Source of the DNA: a virus
Direction: 5' to 3' (one strand)
Length of the DNA: 62,828 nucleotides
IMG/VR virus record: IMGVR_UViG_3300003873_000011
Coordinates: 1-62,828 of that record
In this document: positions 34,866-41,839 of the stretch, one piece after another
Numbering within the stretch: position 1 is the first letter of the stretch
How the letters are laid out: each line of letters starts with the position of its first letter
Notes under the pieces: generated by a model
Database searches by the model: none
What the model was told of the DNA's origin: nothing
The model's input: only the letters and a program-made list of their open reading frames with translations
Program-made: the position numbers and the translations under genes

Positions 34866-34892
34866 TATACAGTTTTGGTAGTTCACCTAAAT
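34866..34892. repeat. 27-bp repeat, copy 1 of 2 (GELPKLYK end)
   Basis: Matches 35279-35305 at about 24 of 27 bases (core AGTTTTGGTAGTTC). On the leftward strand both copies read GELPKLYK, suggesting a duplicated gene 3' end. Confidence 0.65.
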
Positions 34893-35139
34893 CCAACCTA
34901 TTGTAATTAATATCTTTTATTGGATGTACAATCTTTTGTACACTCTTTCCTTCTTTTTTATCTCCAGCTTAAAGTATGAATCTAGTATAAGTTTACTTAA
35001 GGTTTGTATAAAAACAATAAAAATACTGATTTGTCTTAATGTCTACTCTGACACACCCCTAGAAACTTATACTATATATACACTACTACTTATTATTATA
35101 CTAACTAACTAACTTTATTATATAAAACATCTAATAACT

Positions 35140-35166
35140 TATACTAAGCATATATACCTTAGTATA
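35140..35166. repeat. Inverted repeat, 9-bp arms
   Basis: TATACTAAG at 35140-35148 and CTTAGTATA at 35158-35166 are perfect inverted copies around a 9-nt AT-rich centre, in the most AT-rich part of the window. Confidence 0.7.
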
Positions 35167-35206
35167 GATAGTATAACTTTGAGAGAGGGGGTACCCTTAC
35201 TCTTTT

Positions 35207-35280
35207 TTAAATTTAAACAAATTTTAGATAATCAGTACCAATATTTACCCAAGTCTTCTATCAATAGTGGTTGTCTTTTA
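35207..35280. repeat. 74-bp direct repeat, copy A
   Basis: Aligns without gaps to 36178-36251, with about four fifths identity, a perfectly kept first 20 bases and a perfectly kept 22-base block near the other end. On the leftward strand it encodes KTTTIDRRLG before a stop, matching the C-terminus of the zinc-ribbon gene (KTTTIDRRFG). There is no complete gene on it. Confidence 0.8.
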
Positions 35281-35305
35281 TATAGTTTTGGTAGTTCGCC
35301 TAAAA
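35279..35305. repeat. 27-bp repeat, copy 2 of 2 (GELPKLYK end)
   Basis: Partner of 34866-34892, directly abutting direct repeat A. The leftward frame reads DILGELPKLYK without a start codon. Confidence 0.65.
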
Positions 35306-35331
35306 TGTCTTCTTTAAATGTTTACTATTAG

Positions 35332-35934
35332 CTAATCTCTCATCCAATTTGGTATTACTCTTGGTCCTTTATAACTTCTTAATTTCATAACAGTTAAATT
35401 AGAAGAGGCTGGTTTAGCTAATACTGCTGGTTTAGTTGAACTAGCTGCTTTGCCTTTAGTCCCATTACTGAAACTCATGTATAACTTAGCATCCCAATGA
35501 TTTATTAAAACTTCTGGTACAGCAGGAATATCTTTTTTGGTTGCTATATCCTTATTATGTGCTATAATAATTAAAGTGTTATCTTTGTGTAAGTCTTCTA
35601 ATAGGTCTTTATTAGCATTGTAGTGTGGCTCAAACAGTGCCCAAGTATCTATAACTATAACTACACCTTTGGGGATTATAGCTTCTTTAGTCATGTATTT
35701 GGCAATAAATTTTATACCATCTACATGTGTGTATTTACATTCATTTGCCTCTTGGCTATCGTTCCCATCAAAGTCTAGTAGGATAGGAGTAATACCATCC
35801 TCATTTAAAGCTTTAATAGAGCTTACAGTTTTACCTAGACCAGACTCTCCGTATAAACAGTTAATTCCGTCTTTCTTAAATACTTTTCCAAGCATACTTA
35901 TTTCCTTATATTCTGTAATTATATTACTTAACAT
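35332..35934 (-). CDS. RecA-like P-loop ATPase (AAA_24/Sak4-like)
   Basis: A 200-residue NTPase with Walker A GESGLGKT at 29-36 and Walker B VVIVIDTW at about 91-98. IIIAHNKD follows, in the position of a sensor strand. Its size and fold signs match phage RecA-core ATPases such as Sak4-type single-strand annealing proteins that work with SSB. A second ATG at 35895 (residue 14) has a better SD (AAGGAA, 6-base spacing) than the first, so the real start may be there. The gene lies between 74-bp direct repeats and downstream of a structured leader. It is a second, shorter paralogue-like ATPase besides 47222-48091. Confidence 0.7.
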   Translation of the reverse strand: MLSNIITEYKEISMLGKVFKKDGINCLYGESGLGKTVSSIKALNEDGITPILLDFDGNDSQEANECKYTHVDGIKFIAKYMTKEAIIPKGVVIVIDTWALFEPHYNANKDLLEDLHKDNTLIIIAHNKDIATKKDIPAVPEVLINHWDAKLYMSFSNGTKGKAASSTKPAVLAKPASSNLTVMKLRSYKGPRVIPNWMRD

Positions 35935-35973
35935 TAGTTCCTGAGTTTGTTTATTTATAAGCTTAAGGAGAGT

Positions 35974-36053
35974 GAGGTCTCAAGTCAGTCTCTTGTAATA
36001 AACTTAGAGGGACTCAAATTAATGAGTCCTGTAAAGATTGGCTTGAGACCCTC
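35974..36053. other. Structured multi-stem element upstream of ATPase gene
   Basis: GGTCTCAAG (35976-35984) pairs with CTTGAGACC (36042-36050), extendable by GAG/CTC with one bulge. Inside lies GGACTCA (36010-36016) with TGAGTCC (36023-36029) around AATTAA, and a smaller CTCT/AGAG stem. Together they form a possible three-way junction of about 80 nt, 40 bases upstream of the leftward ATPase gene. It does not fold as a tRNA. It might be a regulatory leader, a small RNA or a protein-binding DNA site. Confidence 0.45.
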
Positions 36054-36083
36054 TAAATCTACATATTACCTAAAACTTTATAG

Positions 36084-36123
36084 ATACTTACACCTATAAC
36101 GTACGTTACTACGGTGTAAGTAT
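36084..36123. other. Long inverted repeat with central palindrome
   Basis: ATACTTACACC at 36084-36094 and GGTGTAAGTAT at 36113-36123 are perfect inverted copies. The spacer contains the perfect 10-bp palindrome AACGTACGTT at 36098-36107. There is no adjacent T run, so a regulator-binding or origin site is more likely than a terminator. Confidence 0.6.
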
Positions 36124-36177
36124 ATCTAAAAAACATTCCCTTGTCAATAGCAAAAACCACTATTTAGTTAAATTCTG

Positions 36178-36251
36178 TTAAATTTAAACAAATTTTATAC
36201 CATCTTCATCAATACTCATCCAAATCTTCTATCAATAGTGGTTGTCTTTTG
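36178..36251. repeat. 74-bp direct repeat, copy B
   Basis: Partner of 35207-35280, 971 bases apart. It covers the last 12 codons of the zinc-ribbon gene on the leftward strand plus 38 bases after its stop. Confidence 0.8.
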
Positions 36252-36680
36252 TATGTTGTGTTTAGCTAATAACTTTCTCACTTTTGTACTTTTGCTCATA
36301 GATAAGTAATACTCTTCTACAGGTAAAGCACCATTACCTATGAAGAATTTAATAGGTTTATTATAAACTCTCGTACGAACTCTCCCACAATTCTCACATA
36401 CCCAGTACTGGTAAGCATAGTTCTCAGATGACACTGTATCCTCATAACATCTTCCTGTTTCATGCATATCTGATGTATCCTTCTTACATCTACTCCTTGA
36501 ACGTTGTTTTACCTGTTTAGGAGTTTCATTTTTAAGCTTGTTTAAAAAGTTAATTCTAATATCCTCAATATCCTCTATTGGGCCAACCCAGAAGTTAAAT
36601 TTATTAAGTTCTTGTTTTATCTCTTCTGATGTAATTTCTCTATTTCTCTCTACTAATCTCTCAACCGATGTTATGAACAT
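36216..36680 (-). CDS. Putative zinc-ribbon protein
   Basis: A 154-residue protein. Residues about 64-100 contain a basic stretch (RSRSRCKK), then GRC and WVCENCGRVR, giving four cysteines that could form a zinc ribbon. The C-terminus is basic and ends KTTTIDRRFG, which is duplicated in direct repeat A. It overlaps the YopX gene by 20 bases. Nucleic acid binding is possible; no specific family recognised. Confidence 0.55.
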   Translation of the reverse strand: MFITSVERLVERNREITSEEIKQELNKFNFWVGPIEDIEDIRINFLNKLKNETPKQVKQRSRSRCKKDTSDMHETGRCYEDTVSSENYAYQYWVCENCGRVRTRVYNKPIKFFIGNGALPVEEYYLSMSKSTKVRKLLAKHNIQKTTTIDRRFG

Positions 36681-37062
36681 TCAGCAACTCCTTATTTTCA
36701 TAAATATTACCTATAACTTCATAGTTTCCTGTACCCATAACAGATATATTAAATCCTGATCCAAAGTACATTACTTCTTTCACTGTGTTTTCTCTACTTA
36801 GGTAACTTTCACTAATAATATCACCTTCAAATATTTTAGTACCGTTTTTATCTTTTATACCAGTGTACTGTATTGTATTTATGACAGTTATATCTTCTTG
36901 GAAAAAATCATCATGGTCGTTACCTGAAAAATTATTTTCCACTACCTCTAGTAAAGATTCTAATCCATATTGAAGGTTAAGTATTTTTTCTAAAGTAAAC
37001 TCTTCTGTGACGTAAATCCCTATGTGTGTGTCTAGTACGTATTTAAACTCTAATTCCCTCAT
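36661..37062 (-). CDS. YopX family protein
   Basis: A 133-residue protein with the hallmark YopX blocks: YTGIKDKNGTKIFEGDII at about 67-84, and a C-terminal YEVIGNIYENKELL. YopX-domain proteins are common in phages and prophages; the function is not established. The start overlaps the methyltransferase-like gene end by 4 bases (ATGA type), so the two are likely coupled. Confidence 0.85.
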   Translation of the reverse strand: MRELEFKYVLDTHIGIYVTEEFTLEKILNLQYGLESLLEVVENNFSGNDHDDFFQEDITVINTIQYTGIKDKNGTKIFEGDIISESYLSRENTVKEVMYFGSGFNISVMGTGNYEVIGNIYENKELLNVHNIG

Positions 37063-37616
37063 TCTAATCCTTTACCATACTCTTTTTTAAACTGTGCTGG
37101 TGTCATTAAGTCCTCTATAATAATTTGTTTTGGTAAAAACTTATAACAGTAATATGCACTACTAAAAGTAACTTTAGTACTTATTTTACCTTTTTGTAAG
37201 AATAACATCCTCTGTGTGAACATTAATAGCTCTAAATCAACATCTTTAAACACCTTCTTAGGTCCTGAATCATTTAACCAAGCTAGTGTCATAATTAAAG
37301 CAAATGGTTTCCCAAAGCTCAAAGCTCGTTCAAAGAACTCTTTCTTTTTTTGAAAAGGTGGGTTTGATACTATTACGTCCCAATGCTCTTCTGGTTCATA
37401 TTCAAAGAAGTCTTCCCCATTATCTATATGACTAAATATCACCTTATTAGTCTTACTTATTTGTTTTACAAATTCACTGTGTTCTTTATCAAATGGGCAC
37501 CATACTACTGCATCCTTAGGTATGTACTTTAATATTGGTGTTACTCCATACTTAAATGTGTAACTCTCATCATCCCCTACTTTATTATAGAGTACTGCTT
37601 GACTATCTATCATCAT
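37059..37616 (-). CDS. Methyltransferase-like protein with NPPF motif
   Basis: A 185-residue protein. DVIVSNPPFQKKKEFFERAL places an NPPF motif (motif IV of N6-adenine methyltransferases) at 85-88, after a WCPFDKEHSEFV stretch in the position of the AdoMet site. The canonical FxGxG motif I is absent. Short phage proteins of this kind are often annotated as DNA or tRNA adenine methyltransferases. It might protect phage DNA from restriction, but activity is unproven. Confidence 0.65.
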   Translation of the reverse strand: MMIDSQAVLYNKVGDDESYTFKYGVTPILKYIPKDAVVWCPFDKEHSEFVKQISKTNKVIFSHIDNGEDFFEYEPEEHWDVIVSNPPFQKKKEFFERALSFGKPFALIMTLAWLNDSGPKKVFKDVDLELLMFTQRMLFLQKGKISTKVTFSSAYYCYKFLPKQIIIEDLMTPAQFKKEYGKGLE

Positions 37617-37637
37617 ATTCCTTTATATTGTTTATTT

Positions 37638-37829
37638 TTATATTTCTCCCCACATTTGCAGTGTGGTGTATAGGTCTTTTATTTCACGTCTATTCAAAAT
37701 AAACTGCACTTGCTCTAAATTATCCTTACTTGTGTACTTTAAGTTTAGTTCTCCATTATCTTCAAAAGATAGTCTTAAGAACCCCTTATCAATTTTTTGT
37801 TTTAATTGTTGTTTGTTATTAATAATCAT
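37638..37829 (-). CDS. Small hypothetical protein
   Basis: A 63-residue protein overlapping the upstream membrane-protein gene by 4 bases. Mixed alpha/beta with the strand pattern FLRLSFEDNGELNLKY. No cysteines or membrane segment. Likely real because of the coupled start; function unknown. Confidence 0.5.
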   Translation of the reverse strand: MIINNKQQLKQKIDKGFLRLSFEDNGELNLKYTSKDNLEQVQFILNRREIKDLYTTLQMWGEI

Positions 37830-38122
37830 GTAATCTCCACTAAGTACCTATTAAACTTCTTACCGTTACCTTCATAATAACCATCTAACTCACCTACCCA
37901 AGTTAACAAAGTAAATTTTTTATCATTGCCAAATTTTACTAGTTTTATCCTGTCTATTAAGGTTGGACCTCTATTACTATCCCAGATAAACTCATCTTCT
38001 TGTCTCTTTATCTCTTTTATACCAAGTATTAAATTTACTGATATAATTAGAACTACAAGGTTTAACCATAAGTAAGACTGCCATAAACTTAGTATAAGCA
38101 GTATTGTTACTACCCCCCACAT
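37826..38122 (-). CDS. Small membrane protein
   Basis: A 98-residue protein. The first 35 residues are hydrophobic (VVTILLILSLWQSYLWLNL then VVLIISVNLIL), giving one long or two short TM segments, followed by a soluble, charged C-terminal domain. It could be an inner-membrane phage protein such as a superinfection or host-modifying factor; no family recognised. Confidence 0.5.
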   Translation of the reverse strand: MWGVVTILLILSLWQSYLWLNLVVLIISVNLILGIKEIKRQEDEFIWDSNRGPTLIDRIKLVKFGNDKKFTLLTWVGELDGYYEGNGKKFNRYLVEIT

Positions 38123-38144
38123 AATTACCCTTTAATTTTAATTT

Positions 38145-38170
38145 TTATAGTAGATCAAAAACTACTATAA
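38145..38170. other. Hairpin in the 38123-38389 gap
   Basis: TTATAGTAG at 38145-38153 pairs perfectly with CTACTATAA at 38162-38170 over an 8-nt loop. The rest of this 270-bp gap holds no convincing gene or tRNA; the hairpin is not followed by a T run. Confidence 0.5.
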
Positions 38171-38389
38171 TTTTACGGTTCTGTGTCATTGTATGGACTC
38201 TGATTGTTTTAGTTTTACTTCCTCACCACTACGCTAGTTTCTATGTTTCCGAGTTCTAATCTAAATAATCGGAATAGGTGCTTAGTTATTATTTTAAGTC
38301 ATTGTTCTCTTTCTCTTGACTTCTAAATCCTAAATTAGTAGGTTTACTCTGGTTATAGGTAACTGCAACATAGTTTATACATCTTATTG

Positions 38390-38455
38390 TCAAGTGTTGT
38401 AGGTTATTTCCTTTAAGAACCAATATAGTTCATATTCTTTACTTTCTTCATTCAT
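38390..38455 (-). CDS. Micro-ORF, 21 residues, after dUTPase
   Basis: The ATG lies 4 bases after the dUTPase stop, with AAGGA inside the dUTPase end as a possible SD. The 21 residues (MNEESKEYELYWFLKEITYN plus T) are helical and acidic. Short, so tentative. Confidence 0.35.
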   Translation of the reverse strand: MNEESKEYELYWFLKEITYNT

Positions 38456-38458
38456 AAG

Positions 38459-39043
38459 CTAATCCTTATCAGTAGAACCGAATCCACCATCTCTAGTTTC
38501 TTCTGTAGTTATGTTAAATAGATTTGATTTATGCTCTAATAGAGTTATTTGACCAATTCTATCACCTTTTTTTACAAGGTGGGTATAGTTCTCAACTGTG
38601 AAGTAGTCTCCTACACTAGTATACCCTTCCAAAGGAATGAATACACTTTTCATTGAAACGTTACTAATAAGCATCTGTAATTGGCCTTTAAAATCTAAAT
38701 CCACAACACCTACTCCATTTGGTAGCACTAAACCTTTAACCCCTAAAGAGCTTCTAAGCATTAGTTGTAGGTAGTGTGTTGACATGAAGTTATTATACTT
38801 TTCTTTATTTAATCTTGTGTCTAACGCACAACCATACTTACTTTTACCTGTATGTAGCTCTGTTGTTGTGAATAATTCCTTAATGTAGTCTGTGTCAATC
38901 TTAATACCTAAAGTAATTAGTTTAGTTTCTCCACCCCTAATAACTACATCTTCATTAGCATAAACATCTACACAAGCACTATATTTAGTTCCTCTAGTAG
39001 GTAATTTACCTCCGTTAACTGATTTAAACATAATTTTCCTCAT
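38459..39043 (-). CDS. dut: dUTPase
   Basis: A 194-residue trimeric-type dUTP pyrophosphatase, converting dUTP to dUMP and PPi. The conserved motifs appear in order: SACVDVYA (motif 1), LMLRSSLGVKG (motif 2), NGVGVVDLDFKG (motif 3, with the catalytic Asp expected in VVDLD), DRIGQITLL (motif 4) and the C-terminal RDGGFGSTDK (motif 5, P-loop-like lid). It is longer than the usual 140-150 residues because of an insertion between motifs 1 and 2. It supplies dUMP for ThyX, encoded 650 bases upstream in the same operon, and keeps uracil out of phage DNA. Confidence 0.9.
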   Translation of the reverse strand: MRKIMFKSVNGGKLPTRGTKYSACVDVYANEDVVIRGGETKLITLGIKIDTDYIKELFTTTELHTGKSKYGCALDTRLNKEKYNNFMSTHYLQLMLRSSLGVKGLVLPNGVGVVDLDFKGQLQMLISNVSMKSVFIPLEGYTSVGDYFTVENYTHLVKKGDRIGQITLLEHKSNLFNITTEETRDGGFGSTDKD

Positions 39044-39245
39044 TTAATCTTAAGTAAGGTTCTAAATACTTATCTAACTCAAGTAAGGTTTTACTTGCCA
39101 GCATCCATAGTTCTTTAGCTTTAGGATCTAGTAAGTGTTCTCCATAGTGTATATTAGCTACAGCATACCCTAAACCTTCATTGTATATAGTTCTTGCTTC
39201 TCTTATATTATCTATAATTTGTTCATTTGTTAAGTTACTTCTCAT
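39024..39245 (-). CDS. Small hypothetical protein
   Basis: A 73-residue helical protein. I prefer ATG 39245, which overlaps the end of the upstream gene and has GGGG at proper spacing; an in-frame ATG at 39260 is possible. It overlaps the dUTPase start by 20 bases. It contains NIREARTIYNEGLGYAVANI. No family recognised. Confidence 0.5.
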   Translation of the reverse strand: MRSNLTNEQIIDNIREARTIYNEGLGYAVANIHYGEHLLDPKAKELWMLASKTLLELDKYLEPYLRLNEENYV

Positions 39246-39426
39246 TGTAACCCCAAACATCTATTTTAGACCCAGTAGTTTTTAAGTACTCTTGTAGTTC
39301 TTCTATTGTTAAAGTCTCTAAGAATTCTACCTTCTTTTCTTCAAAAGCATTCATTAACTCACTTAAGTCTACTCGTTCTACTTCGTCTTCAGCAATAGCT
39401 TCTCTTAGTTTGTCTAAATTAATCAT
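39235..39426 (-). CDS. Small acidic hypothetical protein
   Basis: A 63-residue, Glu-rich helical protein (LREAIAEDEVERVDLSELMN) overlapping its neighbours on both sides by 8-11 bases. The operon-like packing supports a real gene; function unknown. Confidence 0.5.
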   Translation of the reverse strand: MINLDKLREAIAEDEVERVDLSELMNAFEEKKVEFLETLTIEELQEYLKTTGSKIDVWGYNEK

Positions 39427-39535
39427 TTATATCCTTTATATACTCATATCTCTCTTCCTCATTATCCTCTATATCTTCTCCCATCTCATTAAAGTTTATT
39501 TGTCCTAATTCATCTCTATAGTATTCTTTATCCAT
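39419..39535 (-). CDS. Very small acidic protein, 38 residues
   Basis: It begins MDKEYYRDELGQINF at ATG 39535 with a perfect AAGGAG SD at 6-base spacing. It starts 1 base after the previous stop and overlaps the next gene by 8. About 45% Asp/Glu. Strong translation signals make it likely real. Confidence 0.55.
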   Translation of the reverse strand: MDKEYYRDELGQINFNEMGEDIEDNEEERYEYIKDIND

Positions 39536-39709
39536 CTAAGTCTCCTTCTGTATAGTTATTTCTTCTTTTGTTCTATTATTAAAAATACTTACACAAACAC
39601 CTGGGTTACCTAAAGCTGACTCCTCTGCCATTTTTATAGCTAGTTCTTTTGTTAAAAGATAGCAATTATCCTCAAAACTTTCTATATACACAGACCATTC
39701 TTTAACCAT
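39536..39709 (-). CDS. Small hypothetical protein, 57 residues
   Basis: It begins MVKEWSVYIESFEDNCYLLT, overlaps the end of thyX by 8 bases and has GAGAG upstream. Predicted alpha/beta with NRTKEEITI at the C-terminus. Clear codon structure and operon packing; unknown function. Confidence 0.55.
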   Translation of the reverse strand: MVKEWSVYIESFEDNCYLLTKELAIKMAEESALGNPGVCVSIFNNRTKEEITIQKET

Positions 39710-40439
39710 TTAAGCTCTCTAAATAAGTTTTATGTTGAGCTTTAGTCATAGTTACTGTTACTTTATCCTCATTATATAAACTATCTGTAAATAGATATTT
39801 ATAGTCCTCTGGTATTTCTCTGTACATAACTTCAGCTAAGTCTCTTATATCCCAATGAGCATCAGGCTTTAACCTAAGTTTTAGAAAATGCTGTATTGCT
39901 GTTAAAGACATAGTAGCTCTTAGGTTGTATTGGTAAGATTGGGGTAATAGCATAGCTAAGTCATCACACTTCTTACCTTTAGCCCTTAAGTCTAAAATAT
40001 CCTGCATGTGTCTAACTAAGACTTCATTAATCTCTTCATCTTTAGTTAGTGTGTATGACATCTTATTTTTCTTACAAGTAAACCTAGTAGACTCCACAGA
40101 GAACTCTGTCCCTATATCATGTCTGGTCAAGGCTAGTAAAGTTTTCGTTGTTATGTTCTCAATACTCATAGTGAAGTTGATATGGTTCTTAACACTCTCG
40201 TGTTTCATTTTATTACCAATTCTATCTATTAGAGACTTATCTTTAGGTCCTATAATTTTGTCACTAGGACTCCAACTTTGGCTAGAATAGTCAGAGTTTT
40301 TACTGTTACAATTTGTACGTTTAACTCTATCAGCAAATTTTGTGTCGCTTAGTTTACCACTGTCGTAGCATTGTCTTATAGCATCTGAGCATACCCATAA
40401 AGGGGTTATATGTTCTATACTTACTCCAATTTCACTCAT
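39702..40439 (-). CDS. thyX: Flavin-dependent thymidylate synthase
   Basis: A 245-residue ThyX, making dTMP from dUMP with FAD, NADPH and methylene-THF. The signature region reads LTRHDIGTEFSVESTRF: the RHRx7S motif of the family is present in modified form (RHD, and eight residues before the Ser). The C-terminal SYQYNLRATMSLTAIQHFL and LRLKPDAHWDIRDLAEVM match the second conserved region with the RLxxxAQxEIR pattern. It lies in a nucleotide-metabolism block with dut, nrdA and nrdB. Assignment is strong; the third motif residue being Asp is unusual. Confidence 0.87.
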   Translation of the reverse strand: MSEIGVSIEHITPLWVCSDAIRQCYDSGKLSDTKFADRVKRTNCNSKNSDYSSQSWSPSDKIIGPKDKSLIDRIGNKMKHESVKNHINFTMSIENITTKTLLALTRHDIGTEFSVESTRFTCKKNKMSYTLTKDEEINEVLVRHMQDILDLRAKGKKCDDLAMLLPQSYQYNLRATMSLTAIQHFLKLRLKPDAHWDIRDLAEVMYREIPEDYKYLFTDSLYNEDKVTVTMTKAQHKTYLESLNG

Positions 40440-40509
40440 AATTCTCCTTTTTAATGTTTTTGTACTTTAAATACCATATACTATCATCATACAGGTTTAT
40501 TCTACTCAT
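40432..40509 (-). CDS. Micro-ORF, 25 residues, before thyX
   Basis: It begins MSRINLYDDSIWYLKYKNIK at ATG 40509, overlapping the end of the upstream gene by 4 bases. Its TGA falls inside the thyX start region (8-base overlap) and it encodes the AAGGAG SD of thyX. It could act as a coupling leader for thyX. Short, so tentative. Confidence 0.4.
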   Translation of the reverse strand: MSRINLYDDSIWYLKYKNIKKENYE

Positions 40510-40817
40510 GAGAGCCTACTTTCATCAAATGGAGGGTAGACTATGGTAGCGTTAACTAAGTCAACTTTGCCATTTTTAAAGTAGGCTCTTTTATTATCAC
40601 CTCTTTCTTCTCCGATTAAAGTTAACTCAAAAATTGCTTTTGGGTACTTTAAACTTAGTTCTTTCATGTCTGAGTCATAGTTGTACCATCTAATTGGTTC
40701 GTCTCCTAACCGTTCTACGTCCATCTTTGTTATACCCTCAAACTGTTTAGATAGTTCTTCTTGCTCTATTTTTTCATTTGTTCTTATTTTTAAATAGTAT
40801 TGTGTATATGACCCCAT
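40506..40817 (-). CDS. Conserved phage protein
   Basis: A 103-residue protein starting MGSYTQYYLKI with DMKELSLKYPKAIFELTLIGEE and RAYFKNGKVDLVNATIVYPPF. This arrangement (MG.YT.YYL, Y..DM..FS..YP, GE...DN...YFKNGK) occurs in many unrelated phages as a conserved protein without assigned function. Alpha/beta, no cofactors visible. It is expressed with the small genes around thyX. Confidence 0.65.
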   Translation of the reverse strand: MGSYTQYYLKIRTNEKIEQEELSKQFEGITKMDVERLGDEPIRWYNYDSDMKELSLKYPKAIFELTLIGEERGDNKRAYFKNGKVDLVNATIVYPPFDESRLS

Positions 40818-40826
40818 ATATTTCCT

Positions 40827-41036
40827 TTAATGTTTTGGTGTCTTACTTGCAAGACTTATCTTATACGTATTATCTAGCATTAATATTAAGTCACTACAAG
40901 TACCGTATTCATTTATATCTAGTTCTACACATTGCCAAGTATCAGAACCATCAGCTACACCTAGACATAATTCTTTATCTAAATCTTCTTCAGTCATATC
41001 AGCTAAATGCTCTAATAAATCTCTAAGTGTTTTCAT
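40827..41036 (-). CDS. Small hypothetical protein
   Basis: A 69-residue protein, start overlapping the upstream ATPase gene by 4 bases. It contains MTEEDLDKELCLGVADGSD and a beta C-terminal half. The layout resembles small phage proteins with a helix plus beta-sheet; unknown function. Confidence 0.5.
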   Translation of the reverse strand: MKTLRDLLEHLADMTEEDLDKELCLGVADGSDTWQCVELDINEYGTCSDLILMLDNTYKISLASKTPKH

Positions 41037-41596
41037 TTAATCCACTCAATTATTTTAGATAACCATGTGTGTTTATCTGGGAATAACTTATAGTAAATTG
41101 TATTTACATCTCCATCTACAAGGTCGTATGGTACTCCTGACTTGTTCAACATAGTACCTATAGATCTATCTATATCAATCGCATCTTGTAAGGTCTGAGT
41201 TCTACCGTATCTTTGGTATAGGTGTTTCTTATTTCTTCTTAGTAAGAAATTTATAGTATCGTATCTATCTTGTAAAGCCAGTACAAAGTCTTTAAATTCT
41301 TTAAGTGGTAAATGTCCAGTATCTTTAGCATAATGTAAAGATAGTAATAGTGGACTATCATGAATAACATAGTCTACTTTACCCTCTAACATAAACCAAT
41401 TCTTATGTTGATTTGCTAATACAAATAGTTGGTTCTCTAATGTATTAAAATCTTCTCTATAAGTTAATTCTTTAGCATATTCTTGTACAAGTTCTACTTT
41501 AAACCCATCTTTCTTCATCTTATTAAATAAACCTGCAGCTGTCGTACTCTTTGAAATTCCTGGCCCACCATATAGGCATATATGTTTTGTTGTCAT
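41033..41596 (-). CDS. P-loop ATPase/nucleotide kinase-like (AAA_28)
   Basis: A 187-residue protein with the P-loop GGPGISKST at 10-18 and YVIHDSPLLLSL at about 81-92. It has the size and outline of the AAA_28/NadR-kinase-like P-loop proteins found in large phages, for which a deoxynucleoside-monophosphate or NAD-precursor kinase role has been proposed. The Arg-rich lid RRNKKHLYQRYGR supports a kinase. It is cotranscribed with the thymidylate block. Confidence 0.7.
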   Translation of the reverse strand: MTTKHICLYGGPGISKSTTAAGLFNKMKKDGFKVELVQEYAKELTYREDFNTLENQLFVLANQHKNWFMLEGKVDYVIHDSPLLLSLHYAKDTGHLPLKEFKDFVLALQDRYDTINFLLRRNKKHLYQRYGRTQTLQDAIDIDRSIGTMLNKSGVPYDLVDGDVNTIYYKLFPDKHTWLSKIIEWIK

Positions 41597-41633
41597 TATT
41601 TAAATCCTTTTTTCTTTATTTAATATCAAAATG

Positions 41634-41812
41634 TTAATATTCTATTATAGTATCTAGTTTTACTACTTCTAAACTCTTATCTAGTCTTAGCAATAATTTA
41701 AACAGAGTCCTATAAGAATGGTCTTCTATCTTCTTATTTAAAGCTATAGACCCTTCTACCTCTTCCTTAGAAAGACTAGTATAGATACAGTAATCTTTTT
41801 ATCTGTCATCAT
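41634..41812 (-). pseudogene. Small gene with an apparent frame break at an A5 run
   Basis: The leftward strand starts MMTDKK at ATG 41812 and then reads into an early stop. In the -1 frame, a well-formed sequence runs from KDYCIYTSLSKEEVEG to a stop at 41634, ending KLDTIIEY. One extra A in the A5 run at about 41795-41800 would join the two into a 59-residue protein. This is either a homopolymer sequencing error, a genuine mutation, or slippage. No SD is evident before the ATG. Family unknown. Confidence 0.5.
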
Positions 41813-41823
41813 AGTCGACTATG
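41810..41823. other. Perfect 14-bp palindrome
   Basis: CATAGTCGACTATG lies at the junction of two leftward genes, next to a T10 run on the forward strand. It could be an operator-type site. Confidence 0.5.
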
Positions 41824-41839
41824 GCGATATAATTTTTTT

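Larger units (their letters stand above)
34853..35331. other. AT-rich intergenic region with repeats and gene remnants
   Basis: About 480 bases without a complete gene. The leftward strand reads a 30-codon open stretch ending DLGELPKLYK at 34866 with no start codon. A related stretch, DILGELPKLYK, lies at about 35279-35305. AT-rich sequence at 35060-35190 contains iterated TATACT/AGTATA and a 9-bp inverted repeat, followed by a GGGTACCC palindrome at about 35190. This looks like decayed, duplicated gene ends plus a possible control or origin-like region. I see no intact gene here. Confidence 0.5.

Noticed and set aside
34924-35112. Rightward 62-codon frame in the AT-rich gap
   Set aside because: Tyr/Ile/Leu-rich product of AT-rich repeats, no SD, opposite to surrounding genes.
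35974-36053. Possible tRNA upstream of the ATPase gene
   Set aside because: The size fits, but no T-loop, D-loop or anticodon arm can be placed; stems are a long outer helix and one 7-bp hairpin.
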